64,000 nucleotides of DNA from Lasiosphaeris hirsuta (taxonomy: Eukaryota > Ascomycota > Sordariomycetes > Sordariales > Lasiosphaeriaceae): contig JAUKUA010000003.1 in NCBI GenBank assembly GCA_030549175.1, forward strand, positions 1,426,001 to 1,490,000, read 5' to 3'. How positions within the stretch are numbered: position 1 is the first letter of the stretch; the number at the start of each line of letters is the position of its first letter. Positions 47,610 to 59,305 of this stretch are shown in pieces. The position numbers and the translations under genes were made by a program. The notes beneath the pieces were generated by a model. It was not told the origin of the DNA, made no database searches, and was given only the letters and a program-made list of their open reading frames with translations.

Positions 47610-48870
47610 GTCGACGTTTTAGTCCCAAGTATGGTTCAGCAATGCCGGAGTGTTGCTTTGTCTGCGGTCAGCAAGGCTCACGACGGGAGCTCAGGAGGCT
47701 GATATTCACCAGTCCCGCGAGCTGAGGTGGCACACCTCCCACCCCGCACTTACATAGCTTGGCAGCTGCTGTTGGATGCAACAGCTCGAGGATCAGTTTT
47801 ACTGCAGCACAGAAGCCGTATTTTGAGCTTTGCACGATGGAGAGCTGCAGGATGATGACACAGTTAATTTGCGACAGAGGAGGAGGACAGGAAATTGGCG
47901 GGCGCAAGGTGCATTTTGAGCGAGGCCGCGAACGAGCGACCCAACCATCAATCGCATGGCGTCTGCCGCCGCTGCATTGGACAAGTTCAGCGTACGTCTA
48001 AATCGAGAGCTTGATCAGGGAAGGTAGCCAATCAGGCGAGCCCAAGTTGGAAGCCTGTCGAGAAGGCGAGCTCTTGTCGCTGTCTAGGCGCGGCAAGGGG
48101 TTTGACGAGGGCGCTTAGCGACAACATGCGAGCCACCGCCTGCTTCCCATTGGCCGGCCAAGCTTCCGGATACACATTACCATCTGGGCATTGTGGCATT
48201 GCACTGCCACTGCTTCAGCGGGCAGGGGATCTCATTCTTGGTGCAATTCTTGTTGGTTGTTGATGTCTGTCGACTGCAAGCTTGGACCTACACCAGACCT
48301 CAGCCCAGCGTGAGGTGCTGACCTAATCCCGGAAGCAAAGCGAGGCGGAACAGCAGTTCCTCCGGCATTCCGGTATAATACATTGATTGACCAATGAGAT
48401 CCATCGGCTTCCAGGGGCGGCAACTGCGTCACTGCGCATGGAGCTCCACGGGACCTCGGGACCTGGTTGAAAAAAATTCAGCTCCCCGAACCTGGATGTT
48501 CTGGCCTGACATCAGTAGGCGAATGGGCAACGGCATCCACATTTCAAAATCGGGGTCCCGGGCAGGACCAACGCCGCTATTCGAGCGACGACGAACACTC
48601 GCTACGTACGTTGGAATTAACTCCGGCCGACCCGGCCCAATACCCAACGAGCCGAACAGCAGGGCGGCCTCAAACCCACCCAGCGTCCTCGTGACTCGCA
48701 TTTCTCCGGACTTAAACCCCGACACCGACACATCACCACCCCACCCGAATTGAGCCAAACTCAAGTACAAACCCTCCACGAAATCCGCAGTTTTGCAACC
48801 TTCTTCCACCTGAGCTTCGCGCTCCCCTCAACCCACCTACACCGCGGCGAACCTATTCACGAATGCGAAA
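47610..48870. other. Divergent promoter region of AIM24 and the DUF1279 gene
   Basis: This 1.26-kb space lies between two divergent nuclear genes whose family assignments are both mitochondrial, so one shared promoter region could serve both. Some short frames are open here (48394-48809) but lack protein character. No specific element was identified. Confidence 0.4.
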
Positions 48871-49785
48871 ATGCTCCGCAAGACCATAACCTCGCTCCCT
48901 CTCCTTAACCCCGGCACGGCGGCCCGGCGCGTCGCCCGCAACGCCACCACCAAGCAGCTCAAGCCCCGCGGGGCATCCACCAAGTCATCCGCCCTCGCGC
49001 CGCCGATCCCCTTTACATGGCAGCAACGGTCGGCCCAGCTGTGGGCGCAGCGGCTGGCTAAGGTGAAGGAGGCATCGGTGCGGCGGGTCGGGCCCTTCCG
49101 GGCATCCGTGTTCCCCGCGCGCCGGCCGTTCCACTCGTCGCGGGCGTGGCGCGCTAAGGAGGCGGCCGACCAGCCGTCCACGCTGGGGGGCCGGCTGAAG
49201 AAGCTGTCGAGGGAGTACGGGTGGACGGCAGTTGGGGTGTACGCGGCGCTGAGCGTGTTGGATTTTCCGTTCTGCTTCTTGCTGGTGAGGACGGTGGGCA
49301 CTGAGAGGATTGGTAAGTCATGTCCTGTCTTGGGGGGTTGAGATGGAGTGGCTGACTGGGAGTAGCTGAGGCTGAGCACGTCGTCGTGTCAAATCTCGAG
49401 AAGGTGATACCTGAGCGGGTGCAGACCATGTGGCACGAGTATCGCCATGGCTCAGCCTCGAAGGAGGTGGAGGAGATCGCCAGCACCGCGACAAACGGCG
49501 AGGATATGGATGCTGCCGGATGGGGTGTTAAGGAGGCTGACGCGAGGCGAACCTCGGAAGGAGCCAGTAAGTCTTGCGCATAATCGACCCCTCCTCCCCC
49601 CTTATGCCGAGAGTATATGCGCTAACGCCTCTAAAGGCTTGGCAACTCAGCTCGCGCTGGCTTACGCCATCCACAAGAGCTTTATATTTGTACGCGTCCC
49701 CCTTGCGGCTGCCATACTACCCAAGGTAGTAAAGGTGCTTAGAGGATGGGGCTGGCAGATTGGCAAGCGGAGGGTAAAACCTTGA
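48871..49785 (+). CDS. DUF1279 mitochondrial protein (FAM210/NAT2-like)
   Basis: Three exons (48871-49312, 49366-49566, 49637-49785) join across 53- and 70-bp introns and give 263 residues. The N-terminus is basic, Ala/Ser-rich and lacks acidic residues for about 90 residues (MLRKTITSLPLLNPGTAARR; ending RRPFHSSRAW), a typical mitochondrial presequence. The DUF1279 domain (PF06916) starts at LKKLSREYGWTAVGVYAALS, with a membrane helix through DFPFCFLLVR. It ends with ATQLALAYAIHKSFIFVRVP and AAILPKVVKVLRGWGW, a second hydrophobic hairpin. Human relatives FAM210A/B are mitochondrial inner-membrane proteins, and yeast NAT2 carries the same domain. The biochemical role is unknown. A Glu-rich linker in exon 2 separates the two membrane parts. 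Length and layout are normal for ascomycetes. Confidence 0.88.
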
Positions 49786-52162
49786 GTGCTCGGCCATCTG
49801 TTAGTTGTCCAGTCCGGCTTGCCACAGCACATGTAAATAGTGGCAGGCCATTGCATCCGAGAGGGGAAACAGCGTGACAGCGCGGCTCCGCAAGTAGCAG
49901 CCGAGTCTTGTGTATATTTGTACGAGTTATGGATAGACGGGATCGCCTCATAGACCACTCATAGACTGTAACAACATATGTAATAGTGCGTGGAGTTTTG
50001 TTCGGAGAAAACCATATCACATGTCTAGCCAGCAATGTTGGCGAACGGGTCGAGGGCGAACAAATGGGAGCTTGGCGCAGCTCGGTTTTGCCATGAGGGT
50101 TGGCGGGGGGGCTCGGTTAGTCTGAGCGGTTGTGCTTTGATATGTGCTATACGCTCAGCCATCACCACCAGGATCGGGTCGAGAACCAGGCCGAATCAGT
50201 CTACATCGTCTCGGGGTGCACGACTGGCCAAGGAAAGCCGGGGAAGGTGGATGAGTACCGATATCAAGTGCCGCTTGAGTTGAGTTTGGGCATCCCTGTT
50301 TCTGGCGGCGTGTCTGGCGGCCTCGCCCCTCCTTGGCAATCCGAGAGACTCGCCATCCAAGCGACAGCCAACTACGTGGACTGTCAGAATGGGAATGAAA
50401 GGCTGAACATGCTGCCGGTCGGGGATTGGCAGCCGGACGGCCGGAGATCGGGTGGGTTGTGCTGGAGCCCAATATTTTGCCAAGAGACCCACTCGTCAGC
50501 TTTTCAGTCGGCGGCCAAGGTAGCCCAAACAATCTCGCGACAGCATAACTGTCGTGTAGGGAGAGTTTACGCTAAGGGGAGGGAACGTGTAAACTAGCCA
50601 GTTAGCAATTGCGTCCTGTTCTGGTCGTCCCTCCTCGCGCAGTTGGCTTTCGGGCTAGCAGTCCCATGGGGCATAGTTCTAACCGCTGTCTTCCTGTCGA
50701 TCCTGCAACTAGGTTGTGCTTGGAGTGCATCACACCTGCACTCACGGTCTGATTCCGCTCTTTCAGTTTGACGCGCTCGCGGTAGGGTTCCGTCAAAGGG
50801 CCAAACCTTCAAGTCTCGAGAGGGAGGTGAGGAAGGTCTCATGACGTCAGGTTTGATAGATAGGCTTCGAACCTTGTGCCAGTGGAAGATGGCAGCTTCC
50901 CAGTATATCAAAGTTATCACATGACTCACTGGAGGGCAGTTTGGAACACCAAGGAGAATAATTCCATTGAAAGGTTTCGGCAGCAGAAACTGTCAGTGTC
51001 TCCCCTCTCCCTTTAGGTTATAATGTTCACCGTAAATCATGCGGGCGCCACATTTGGTTGGCAGTCCAAGTTTCCAACGTTGGCTCAGTCTGAGGCGCTG
51101 GCTGGGTCGTTTGAAGGTCTTAACAAAACGGAAAGGACGGCCGGGTTTAGAGAATAGAGTTTGAGTGGGGTCAACCTACCTTGCAAACGGTCGACTCGCA
51201 CATATCACCGGGACAAGTGCGACATGAGGTCCCCGAAGTCGCCGATCATCTTCACCTCAACAGACTACGAGCTTAGAACCAAGTTGGTTCCTGGGACTCG
51301 GGTCTCCATGTCATCCGTGGAGTTGGACAGGCATCCGTCAATCAGGGCCCAAGGTAGGTAGGTACCTACTACAGGGAGTCGTTATGTCATCAGCTTGTAG
51401 GTATCACATGTGCTGGAGGCGCGCCTCAAGCCTGCTCTACCTTAATGTCCTAGATTCGCTTGGAAGTGGGGTTCCCCATTCTCCTGGGTGCGGTGCGGCG
51501 CCGGGCTACGTTAGAGACCCGTTCGGCCTTGTCGCGCCTTAGTCAAGTCGTCTCGCAATGAAACCAGCCAGTCCCTTCCCTAGTTTGGAAATAGCGTTCC
51601 GTTTTTCTTCTGAAAGCCTTTGCAGTGCCAAGGTGGCAAGCTCGTTTCTCGGCACCGCTTCAGGCCCGTTCACCATGCCAGGCTATCCCATCCAGACGTC
51701 TACAACGGAGAGGGGGGCACCCGCTTATTCTAGCTCCGTGTCGCCATCGCGAGCCCCATCCTGTGCACAGCTCCCACGACAGAAGCGACTATTGGGTAAA
51801 ATACCTTGGACATGGAAAGGCTAGATTATGTACCTACCTACGTGGGGCTCCCTACCCCCATCCGGCATGTATTCCTGGCTCTTGGAATATTGAGAGACTG
51901 AGAAGCTACAACCTGGATGCGAGTTAGCTTCGCAGTTCACGCCCGAGCTCTGTCTCTTTAGAACCAACCGTGTATAAGAGGAGGGGATTCCCTTCATGCA
52001 TCCGAGACAAAGACACCACACACCTTTCACATATTGCATTTCGCGTCCCGCCAGACAAACACACAGCCCCTGTCTCTTGACCGCTGCTCGCCAACCAATC
52101 GGGCCCTCATTCATTTCATATTCCACCTTCCTAATAGGCTCGCCCGATCAACTACAAATATC
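49786..52162. other. 2.4-kb intergenic region, no gene seen
   Basis: It separates two forward genes. Frames on both strands look random. The stretch just before 52163 is CT-rich (about 52040-52140), consistent with the leader of the next gene. No repeat or RNA gene is seen. Confidence 0.4.
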
Positions 52163-52648
52163 ATGGCTACCGCAACTACCATTTGTTCCACCCTCCCCAA
52201 GGACATCGAAGGGCCTCAGCCTTGCTATATCCAATACGCCCAAGGCCTCCTGCAACTACCTCCAGCTCTTGTGTATACTGCCTCTCCATCGCTACTCGGG
52301 CCTTCCGTTATGGCTGATTCGGGCTATGGGTCACGAAGCCCAATACCTCCACCGCCGCCCCCGACACAACCTCACTATGTCACCGTTTCCTCGGCTCGGG
52401 ACTCGGAGATGATGCAGGCTCTAGATATCGCGCGAGACAGCTTCGAAGGCGCACAGGAGCCAAGGGTATGCGAAATTCTAGAGAAGGCCATTGCAAGAAT
52501 ATGGGCGAAGGTACTGGCAGGGCCAGACACGTACGTCATGACAAGAAACGAGTTCGCCGTCTTCAATTACTTCCAGGCCCGCTTCAAGGGAAACCAATTG
52601 GCGGTGGCGGCTCGGGGGAGATATTGGGAAAACACCTACGGCCAATAA
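52163..52648 (+). CDS. Conserved small hypothetical protein
   Basis: A single-exon frame of 161 residues from ATG 52163 (ATCATGGCT). The first 75 residues are Pro/Ser-rich and low-complexity (PIPPPPPPTQPH). The C-terminal half looks like an independent small helical domain: EPRVCEILEKAIARIWAKVL, then PDTYVMTRNEFAVFNYFQ and RYWENTY. I believe similar C-terminal halves occur in other Sordariomycetes, but I cannot name the family or a function. There is no signal peptide or membrane helix. The AAATATCATGG context, the CT-rich leader upstream and the regular amino-acid composition support a real gene. Alternative upstream start at 52034 is not an ATG in this frame. Confidence 0.6.
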   Translation: MATATTICSTLPKDIEGPQPCYIQYAQGLLQLPPALVYTASPSLLGPSVMADSGYGSRSPIPPPPPPTQPHYVTVSSARDSEMMQALDIARDSFEGAQEPRVCEILEKAIARIWAKVLAGPDTYVMTRNEFAVFNYFQARFKGNQLAVAARGRYWENTYGQ

Positions 52649-53116
52649 CTCGAAGTCTCCTGAACTCTTTCCGAAGTTGCCAGTCAACAATGCTGGCGAC
52701 AGCAGAATATCGGCATGATGACGACCATGAACAGCATAAGATTTTGGCCTTTTCTCTGGCGCAAAGTTTTTGGTTGCTACTGAATTTTGTCTTTTTTTCC
52801 TTCTTTCTCGCTGGGTGTTTGGGCACCGAGGCGTTGACTATCAAAACCTTGGACAGGGAGGGATTGAGGAGTTGGGAATTCCGAGCGCGGAGGCTCCAAG
52901 CTGGGGCCGTGAAGTGATAAAGTGACCCCGCGTCAAAAGAGGCCAGTCAAACAACGGATAATCAGGGCAGTGGTAGACAGCCGACAGCAGCGCAGATCTT
53001 GGCCAATCAAGGCTGGCTGAATTCCGTCTTGGCGCCAGGACCGCCACGCCGGAGGGGAGCCTCCAACGGTCCAACGCTCCCAACGCCATCGTTTTTCTGG
53101 ATCCATCGTCCATCAA

Positions 53117-53146
53117 ACGCGGACGCGGACGCAGACGCGGACGCAG
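53117..53146. repeat. ACGCGG/ACGCAG hexamer array, 5 copies
   Basis: Five tandem hexamers (ACGCGG twice, ACGCAG, ACGCGG, ACGCAG) lie in the space upstream of the PNGase A-like gene. They may be a small microsatellite or clustered binding sites. No function can be assigned from sequence. Confidence 0.85.
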
Positions 53147-53361
53147 GTGCTTGGTGTTTTTGGGGGTGCGATTGTGCTACCCGCACTTAGCCCATTGGCC
53201 TGTTGTTTAATCTACATTTTTGATTGAGAATTAAGACGCTGGAATTCGGGCTCGCAAACCGCACCTTTCCACCCCTTGCATCCTCTCGTCGCGCCGTCCC
53301 CGCGCTCTAGACTACCTTCCATTCATGGACTGCCCACACTACACCTCTTGATAACTCCTCG

Positions 53362-53363
<2 letters not shown>

Positions 53364-53396
<33 letters not shown>
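53364..53396 (+). repeat. (CTG)11 triplet repeat in the probable 5' leader
   Basis: Eleven perfect CTG units end about 85 bp before ATG 53482. In the transcript, CUG repeats can form a stable hairpin, so it might affect translation. Its length should vary between strains. There is no in-frame ATG between it and 53482 that would make it coding. Confidence 0.9.
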
Positions 53397-53398
<2 letters not shown>

Positions 53399-53481
53399 TC
53401 CTGCCCTGCGCACCACCCTAATTGGGCTTGAGATTCCGGCTAGTCTGCCTCACGCCGTCGTCGCGACTTGGATACACGGCC

Positions 53482-55982
53482 ATGGCTTCCATGAACCCTG
53501 AGAAGCGCCCTATGCTCCCGCGAGCGGGTGAGGGCATTTCTCGACCCCCACCAGGAAAGCCGATTATGAGAAAGCAAGGCCTTGTCTGGTTCCTAGTCAT
53601 TATTGTCGGCGGCATGCTTATCCTCTCCGGAGCCCCAACGTCGTGCCTGCACTCCGGCCTGGGTCTCTTCACGGGCAGCGATGTCGACGTATCACACACG
53701 GCGACGTCCAATCACGGGGTTCCCGCCCTAGCAGTGGCCGACGCCGTCGCGAGCTCCCACTCGATCCAGAGCAGGTCGCCCGCCACCATCGAACCCGTCG
53801 ACGTCACCACGTCGGCTCCCACACCCGCCCGGACTGTCCTCCAGTGCTTCGAGGTCGACCAGCCCGTGCTGTTGCCTGATGGTGCTGCCGAGAGCGACGG
53901 CTCGTCTCGCACCCTGGATGGGTACGCCGAGAAGCCTTGTACTGTCTTGCTGATGCGTCGTGATTTTGCTTGGAGCTACAATGATCCATTTATCGGTAAG
54001 CTGGGCTGCGGGTTACTATGTCTTGTTGTTGGCGTTGGTGTTTTACTTCGTCTTGAGGCGTACTAGATACCGAGTCTTAACATGTGTTGTTGCGTCTACT
54101 TAGGCAAATACACTCCTCCTAGCTGTAAGTTCAATCGAGTTGTGCTCAACTTTACATCTGTGAGCCACGGCCGACAATTTGACCGTCTGGCCTTGATGTA
54201 TTTTGGTGACACCGAGGTTTGTAAGTTTCCCTTGGGGTGAAGTGGTCCGCTGGTGAGGTGAGCTTGACCTGATGCTCCGATACCAAGGGCGAACCTCGAC
54301 TGCCGAGCCGACAAACCCGCCAGGAATTGCTTGGACCTATCTCAAGGATATGACTGAATATCTGTACTTCTGGAAGTCGCCTCAGACTATCATATTTGAC
54401 CTAGGGAACTTGATCGGTGAGAGCCCCTATCACAAAGGCTGCTGTTACCTCTGACCAGTTCTAAGCCACATCCCTTTTAAGCTCAGAACCTAACCGCATC
54501 GCAGATGACAAATACACGGGTATATTCAACACCACCATGACGGCCATCTTCTTCAACAGTGACGTCGACACAGCCACGGCCCCGCCCAGCGACCTCATCA
54601 TCCCCATCTCGGCGCGCCAGGGCGCCAATAACGCTGTCAGCCAGTTCACGGTGCCGCGCGACAACGCGACCAACACGGTCCGCGACTTCCCGCGCAATGC
54701 CCGCCGCGCCGTCTTCTCCGTCTCAGCCAACGGCCAGGGCCTCGAGGAGTTCTGGTGGAGCAACGTTCTGCAGAGCGACATCTGGACCTTCAACCAGACG
54801 GCTGGCCAGCTGACGGGCTACAGCCCCTTCCGCGAGGTGCAGGTGTTGATCGACGGGCAGTTGGCCGGCGTCGACTGGCCGTTCCCCGTCATCTTCACGG
54901 GCGGTGTGTCGCCGGGCCTGCACCGCCCGATTGCGAGCGTCGAGGCCTTTGATCTCAAGGAGCACGAGATTGACATCACGCCGTTTCTGCCGCTGCTGTG
55001 CGACGGTAAGCCGCACACGTTTACCATCAGGATTGCGGGGATCAATGATGTCGATGCGAGTGCGGTTGCGCTGACGGAACGTGTGGACGAAAGTTGGTAT
55101 GTCACGGGCAAGATCTTTGTCTGGCTCGACGACGCGGGCTCCATCACGACGGGCGGCAAGCCCACCATCCAGGCGGCGCCACCGGTGCTGACCATCACGC
55201 GCTCGATCCTCCAGACAGCCAACGGCACCAACGAGACGCTCAACTACGACACGGGGGTGAGGCGCGGGCTGCTCATCAGCGCGCGCGTCGTGACGCAGCG
55301 CGGCGCCGACACGGTCTCGTGGTCACAGACCCTCGCCTACACTAACAAGGGCCGCGTGTCCGGGTTCGGGTATAACCAGCTCAACGACCTGGTCATTAGC
55401 GGGACCGACGAGGCCACCGGCTTCACGTCGCCTCCGTACAAGGCCGCGTACCGGTACCCCCTCTTCGCCAACTCGACCTACTCCGTCTCAGACCAGGGCA
55501 ACCTGACGCTATGGGCGCACGTTGTCCAGGGCAAGCAGGTCGAAGTCAGCGGCGCGAGCGTGTTCCCCGACGGGCTCGAGGCGTTTGGCGGCCGCGCGAG
55601 GTTCGTCGCGTCGGCGTTTAAGACGCAGAAGGAGGGCGTTGCCGGCTTCTACCAGTCGGGCGACGGGAAGAACAGCTCGGGCTGGGGCACGGCCGATCAG
55701 ACGTTCCGGTTCGGCGGGGTGAGCAAGGGGGGCATGCTGGGCAGCACGCCGGATGTAGAGTTGTACTTTAGGAACGTCTCGGCGGCAAACGGGTCCGTGT
55801 TGTACGACTTCAAGAGGCGGTGGGGGGCCGGGAAGACGGAGGTGATAACCTCGGAGGAGGCTGCGGGTAAGGGGATGGCTGATCTCGGGGTGGAGTATGC
55901 GCCTGTGGAGGGTGAGGCTGGGAAGGGAGCGCTGAGGGTGTTTATGGGGCGGAATGATTACAAGGGTGAGGGGAGGGCTTGA
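53482..55982 (+). CDS. PNGase A-like (peptide N-glycanase A domain) membrane protein
   Basis: Four exons (53482-53995, 54104-54220, 54288-54416, 54505-55982) give 745 residues in frame. A short basic N-terminal tail (ending GKPIMRKQG) is followed by one hydrophobic segment (LVWFLVIIVGGMLILSG, about 33-50), a signal-anchor arranging the enzyme as type II membrane protein. The lumenal part carries many N-glycosylation sequons (NFT, NTT, NQT, NLT, NSS) and the conserved blocks of peptide-N4-(N-acetyl-beta-glucosaminyl)asparagine amidase A (PF12222): RALMYFGDTEVWRTSTAEP-type core, TEYLYFWKSPQTIIFDLGN and FREVQVLIDGQLAGVDWPFP. PNGase A releases N-glycans from glycopeptides. Fungal homologues of this family are common, but few have been tested. 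The intron 2 and 3 donors are canonical. Catalytic residues were not individually verified. Confidence 0.88.
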
Positions 55983-57892
55983 GGGCGGGGTGGCCTCTCT
56001 CCTTTGTATGGTTATGTAGCTTTCTTGATTTGGCATATTGGGACATGACGCATGTACTCAAGCCATTTCATAAACCATCAGGGCAACGTGTGTTAAACAT
56101 ACCATTCAAGCGACGCCTGCAAGCTCGTGGTATCCACTTGGAGATGATAACGACTGGCTAGACTCCAAATAAAGTGTAGTGGGTGTAAAAATATATTAAA
56201 AGGGGGCTGAAGGCGATAAAGCCTTCCCCTGGGGACGGCTTGGTGACAGAGCAGTGGCTGATGGCCATCTCTCCAAAATGGGTACCAAGAGATATAGGGG
56301 AGGGAGTATGGGTTGGTTAGAGGATGGTTCAGCAACTTCTAGGTGGCCCCTGGTTTTCTCTAGAACATTATTCCCCCTCCCCCCCCCCCTCCTGTCAGTA
56401 TTGACTCATGGAAGTATTTAAAGTCATGTCCATTGATGGGCCTAGCGACGGCCTAGAGCACGTCAGGCCATGATAGAAATTGCAAAAAGGAATGGCGCTT
56501 GAAAATGGAGCTGTTAGACGCAGAGAGTAACTCCAGTAAAGTTCATGGTCAAAGGGCAGTTGAAACGACCAAAACGTGTGCTTGCCGTGTTGAATCGGTG
56601 AGAACTGCTTTTTGCTTCAGGCAATTCATGTCTCTGGCAGACAGGCTGGCAGTCAACAAATCAAATGCCGAATGGTGTTGTTGATCCCGCCAACTTAGTC
56701 AGACCACTTGATCCAACCAAATGGCATGGGAAGACGTGTGCCTCGAGAAATCGCAACATAGAGGACGTGATACGAATAGATCGACCAGAAATAGCGGGAC
56801 CCCGCAGCGCGATGATTGAATTCCACTTTGCGGTTCGGGAGAAAAGACTTGTCTGGTTATCGCGGCGCCTGTCGCAACACGGAGAGAACGGCACAGATGG
56901 CGTCTACACTTTAAACCGTGTCCGTGACAACAGCTGCAACCGGAAGTGATAATCCAGTTTCTCGATCTGCGGGCTCGAGGCTGGTGGCCTGTTGTCTGGC
57001 CGTTGGCTGTGCTGCCTCGAGCATGGTTTCAACGATCAGAACTGTCGGGCGGCAATTGTCTGCAGGCACGACGTTGCTGGGTCAAGGAGGCGAGGGGTAG
57101 ATGTCAGGGACTCGATAGTCGCAGGCGAATCAATTGGCAGGATGTGCTAGCGAAGTGCGGCGGCGGCAGGCCAATTCGGGTGGCGTGTGCCACCCTGCTC
57201 CCCCGTCAACAGGGTTTAGCAGGGTTTAATCAACGATATCGCACTTGGGCACCTCTCCCCCTTCACCACGGAAACGTCGCTATTGCTTGGTTGGCTGTTG
57301 TGTTTTGGCTGATAATTCAGTGTTGCTCTCAAACACGCTCAGTCAGACTTCTCAGGTCTAAGCAGGTGCGCAAGCTGCGATAACAAACCACTCCAGATGG
57401 CCGCGGAAAGCGCACTGCGCCGCCAGCCAGTCTGTGGTGACCTGTCTGCGGTTTGCAGAGAAAGAATAACCGTCACTGCCCAATAGGGATGTTCCGACAG
57501 AATAGCCCCAAGCTCCTGGTCCCACTCTGCCGTCATTGCCCCACTCTTGATAATCGTCCGGCCAATTTGATCATGAGCCCATTGCCAGCACTGAGTCGTT
57601 CCCTTTCTGTCCCATACACGTGTATTGCCGCTCCTTCCATCTGCAAGTAATAGTACATACATGCTGCTCATCCGCCTCATGCTCTAATACCACCAGTCCC
57701 CACCCAGACTTGACTCTCTGTGAAATACCTTTTTCAGACCAACAACACTCCCTCTATATCGTGCGATACTGCAAAACATCCTACCATCCAACCAGCAAAA
57801 ACCTATTGCAAGCCAGTCTTGCTTAGTCGACCCCTCCGCCTTCTAGCATCTCGTCTCCACCCAACATCTACAGCCCACCTCCTCCGATCGCA
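55983..57892. other. 1.9-kb intergenic region, no gene seen
   Basis: It lies between the PNGase A-like gene and the NCE102 gene, both forward. A C-run (56374-56392) and several short frames are present. The last 200 bases contain CT-rich leader sequence for NCE102. No repeat family or RNA gene is seen. Confidence 0.4.
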
Positions 57893-58402
57893 ATGGAGGT
57901 CATACCGACTGTCCTCAGAGGCACCCAACTTCTCCTAGTCCTCCTCCTCACAGCGCTAATCGGCAATGTTATCGCAACGAACGTCGGCGCCGCCGCCTCG
58001 GCCACGTCCGCCATAAATTTCTCTATGTTCGTCATCGTCTTGTCGTGGCTTGTCGCCATATTCGGACTCGCCTCGGCCTTTGTCGACCGCATCGCGATTC
58101 CCGTTGCGCTTCTCGGCGCCGACGCTGCCGCGACACTCTTCACTTTTATCAGCGCCGTCGTACTGGCTGCCAAGCTGCGTGCCGTCAACTGCGCCAACAC
58201 CAAAGACCAGGCCGATGACTGGATCGGCTTTGGTAGCCTTGACGACACGAAACGCTGCCGCGAGATCCAGGCAAGCACGGTCTTCATGTGGTTTCTCTTC
58301 ATCAGCTTCGCTGCGGGGCTTGCCCTTGCCTACTTGGGCCTCCGCCGCGGTGGTGGGAGCGTGCGCTCGGGACCGACCATGTCGCAAGTGGGTAGGGTAT
58401 AA
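57893..58402 (+). CDS. NCE102: MARVEL-domain protein of the NCE102 family
   Basis: A single-exon frame of 169 residues with four membrane helices (about 9-29, 43-62, 68-93, 129-147), the MARVEL topology (PF01284). The sequence pattern, including the loop between helices 3 and 4 with CANTKDQADDWIG and CREIQASTVFMW, is that of Nce102/Fhn1. In yeast, Nce102 sits in eisosome-associated plasma-membrane domains (MCC), senses sphingolipids and organises the domain. In Aspergillus its homologue does similar work at the cell cortex. Length is very close to the yeast protein (173). The cytoplasmic C-terminus is short and basic (RRGGGSVRS). Start ATG 57893 has a purine at -3. No oddities were seen. Confidence 0.93.
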   Translation: MEVIPTVLRGTQLLLVLLLTALIGNVIATNVGAAASATSAINFSMFVIVLSWLVAIFGLASAFVDRIAIPVALLGADAAATLFTFISAVVLAAKLRAVNCANTKDQADDWIGFGSLDDTKRCREIQASTVFMWFLFISFAAGLALAYLGLRRGGGSVRSGPTMSQVGRV

Positions 58403-58897
58403 ACTTCACGACTCTTGGCGGTTTAACTTTGGGCAAGGATGGAAAAAAGGGGAGGTAATGCAGATGGGTTCTCACTCGTCTTATTGTTGTACGAAAGTTA
58501 TGAGGGTTACCGTTCCTAATGATTCAGGCGGCACACGAACGGGGTGCCATGTTATATGAATGAATGGGCAGGATATGGCGGGTGGTTCAGGTATGGTTTG
58601 GAATAGGACCGGTTTCCTGTATGTAGAGTAGTAATAGCATCCTTGGAATCAATGAGGATCTGACAGTATGTCAAGTTGCGATTATTCAGACCATCCACGC
58701 CCAATAAAGGAGAGTTTTGACTACGGTGAATATGCGTTGTATTCAATACTTCTATGACAACAATAGCCCACGTTCCTTTGTGCACTATTGTCTGCTTATC
58801 CCATAAAACGCCATGAAGATCGTGGCCGCTCTTTAAAAATACATGGCACGACACGCCATATACCGCCAGACTTAGCCAGACGCTTTGCACCTTCTCC
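58403..58897. other. Convergent 3' regions of NCE102 and MIM2
   Basis: This 495-bp space holds the 3' ends of two convergent genes, with no coding signal of its own. Confidence 0.4.
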
Positions 58898-59305
58898 TTA
58901 CAAAGACGACGCAACTTCAACAGCGCCAATAATCTCAAAGCTTCCCTTATTCAGCCAGACTATGTCGACGTCGTGTACCCACTCCATGTAGCGCGACCAG
59001 CCTGGAGTGCAGGTATCAGTATAGAACCTGACTTCACTCAGATTTGGGGCAGTGAACTTACCCCAGTAGGCAAACTTCCGCCCCAAGAACTTCCCAGCGA
59101 ATGGCATTATCACCATTGTCAGTAGCAACTGCAACTGCTCGAGACTTTCTTCCCATTCCCGCTGCGCATCTGAGTGCTCATAGTCGTCATCGGAGAGGAT
59201 GCTGCTGGAGATAGAGGGGAGCGAGGCTACATCGTCGCCGTTTTCTGACGACGCGGCGCCATCGGATATGACGAATGAGGACTCAGAGCCCAGAAATTGT
59301 GACAT
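58898..59305 (-). CDS. mim2: MIM2-like mitochondrial outer-membrane import subunit
   Basis: Two reverse-strand exons (59305-59062, 59001-58898) join across a 60-bp intron (GTAAGT donor, CTGA branch region, CCAG acceptor), giving 115 residues. After an acidic Ser-rich start, the block DAQREWEESLEQLQLLLTMV leads into one membrane helix (about residues 58-76), then GRKFAYWGWSRYMEW, where the splice creates AYWGW. It ends GAVEVASSL. This matches Mim2, which with Mim1 forms the MIM complex that inserts alpha-helical proteins into the mitochondrial outer membrane. The intron length is a multiple of three and has no stop, so the unspliced frame is open and could mislead gene callers. The first Met of the true protein is at 59305, not at the frame's start 342 bases upstream. 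Confidence 0.88.
   Translation of the reverse strand: MSQFLGSESSFVISDGAASSENGDDVASLPSISSSILSDDDYEHSDAQREWEESLEQLQLLLTMVIMPFAGKFLGRKFAYWGKFTAPNLSEVRFYTDTCTPGWSRYMEWVHDVDIVWLNKGSFEIIGAVEVASSL

Larger units (their letters stand above)
52649..53481. other. Intergenic region with two short tandem repeats
   Basis: This 830-bp region runs from the small gene to the PNGase A-like gene. No coding signal is seen. It holds a hexamer array (53117-53146) and a CTG array (53364-53396), the latter in the probable leader of the next gene. Confidence 0.45.

Noticed and set aside
48394..48809. Overlapping frames (119 and 126 codons) on opposite strands before the DUF1279 gene
   Set aside because: They mirror each other in the divergent promoter region and have no protein character.
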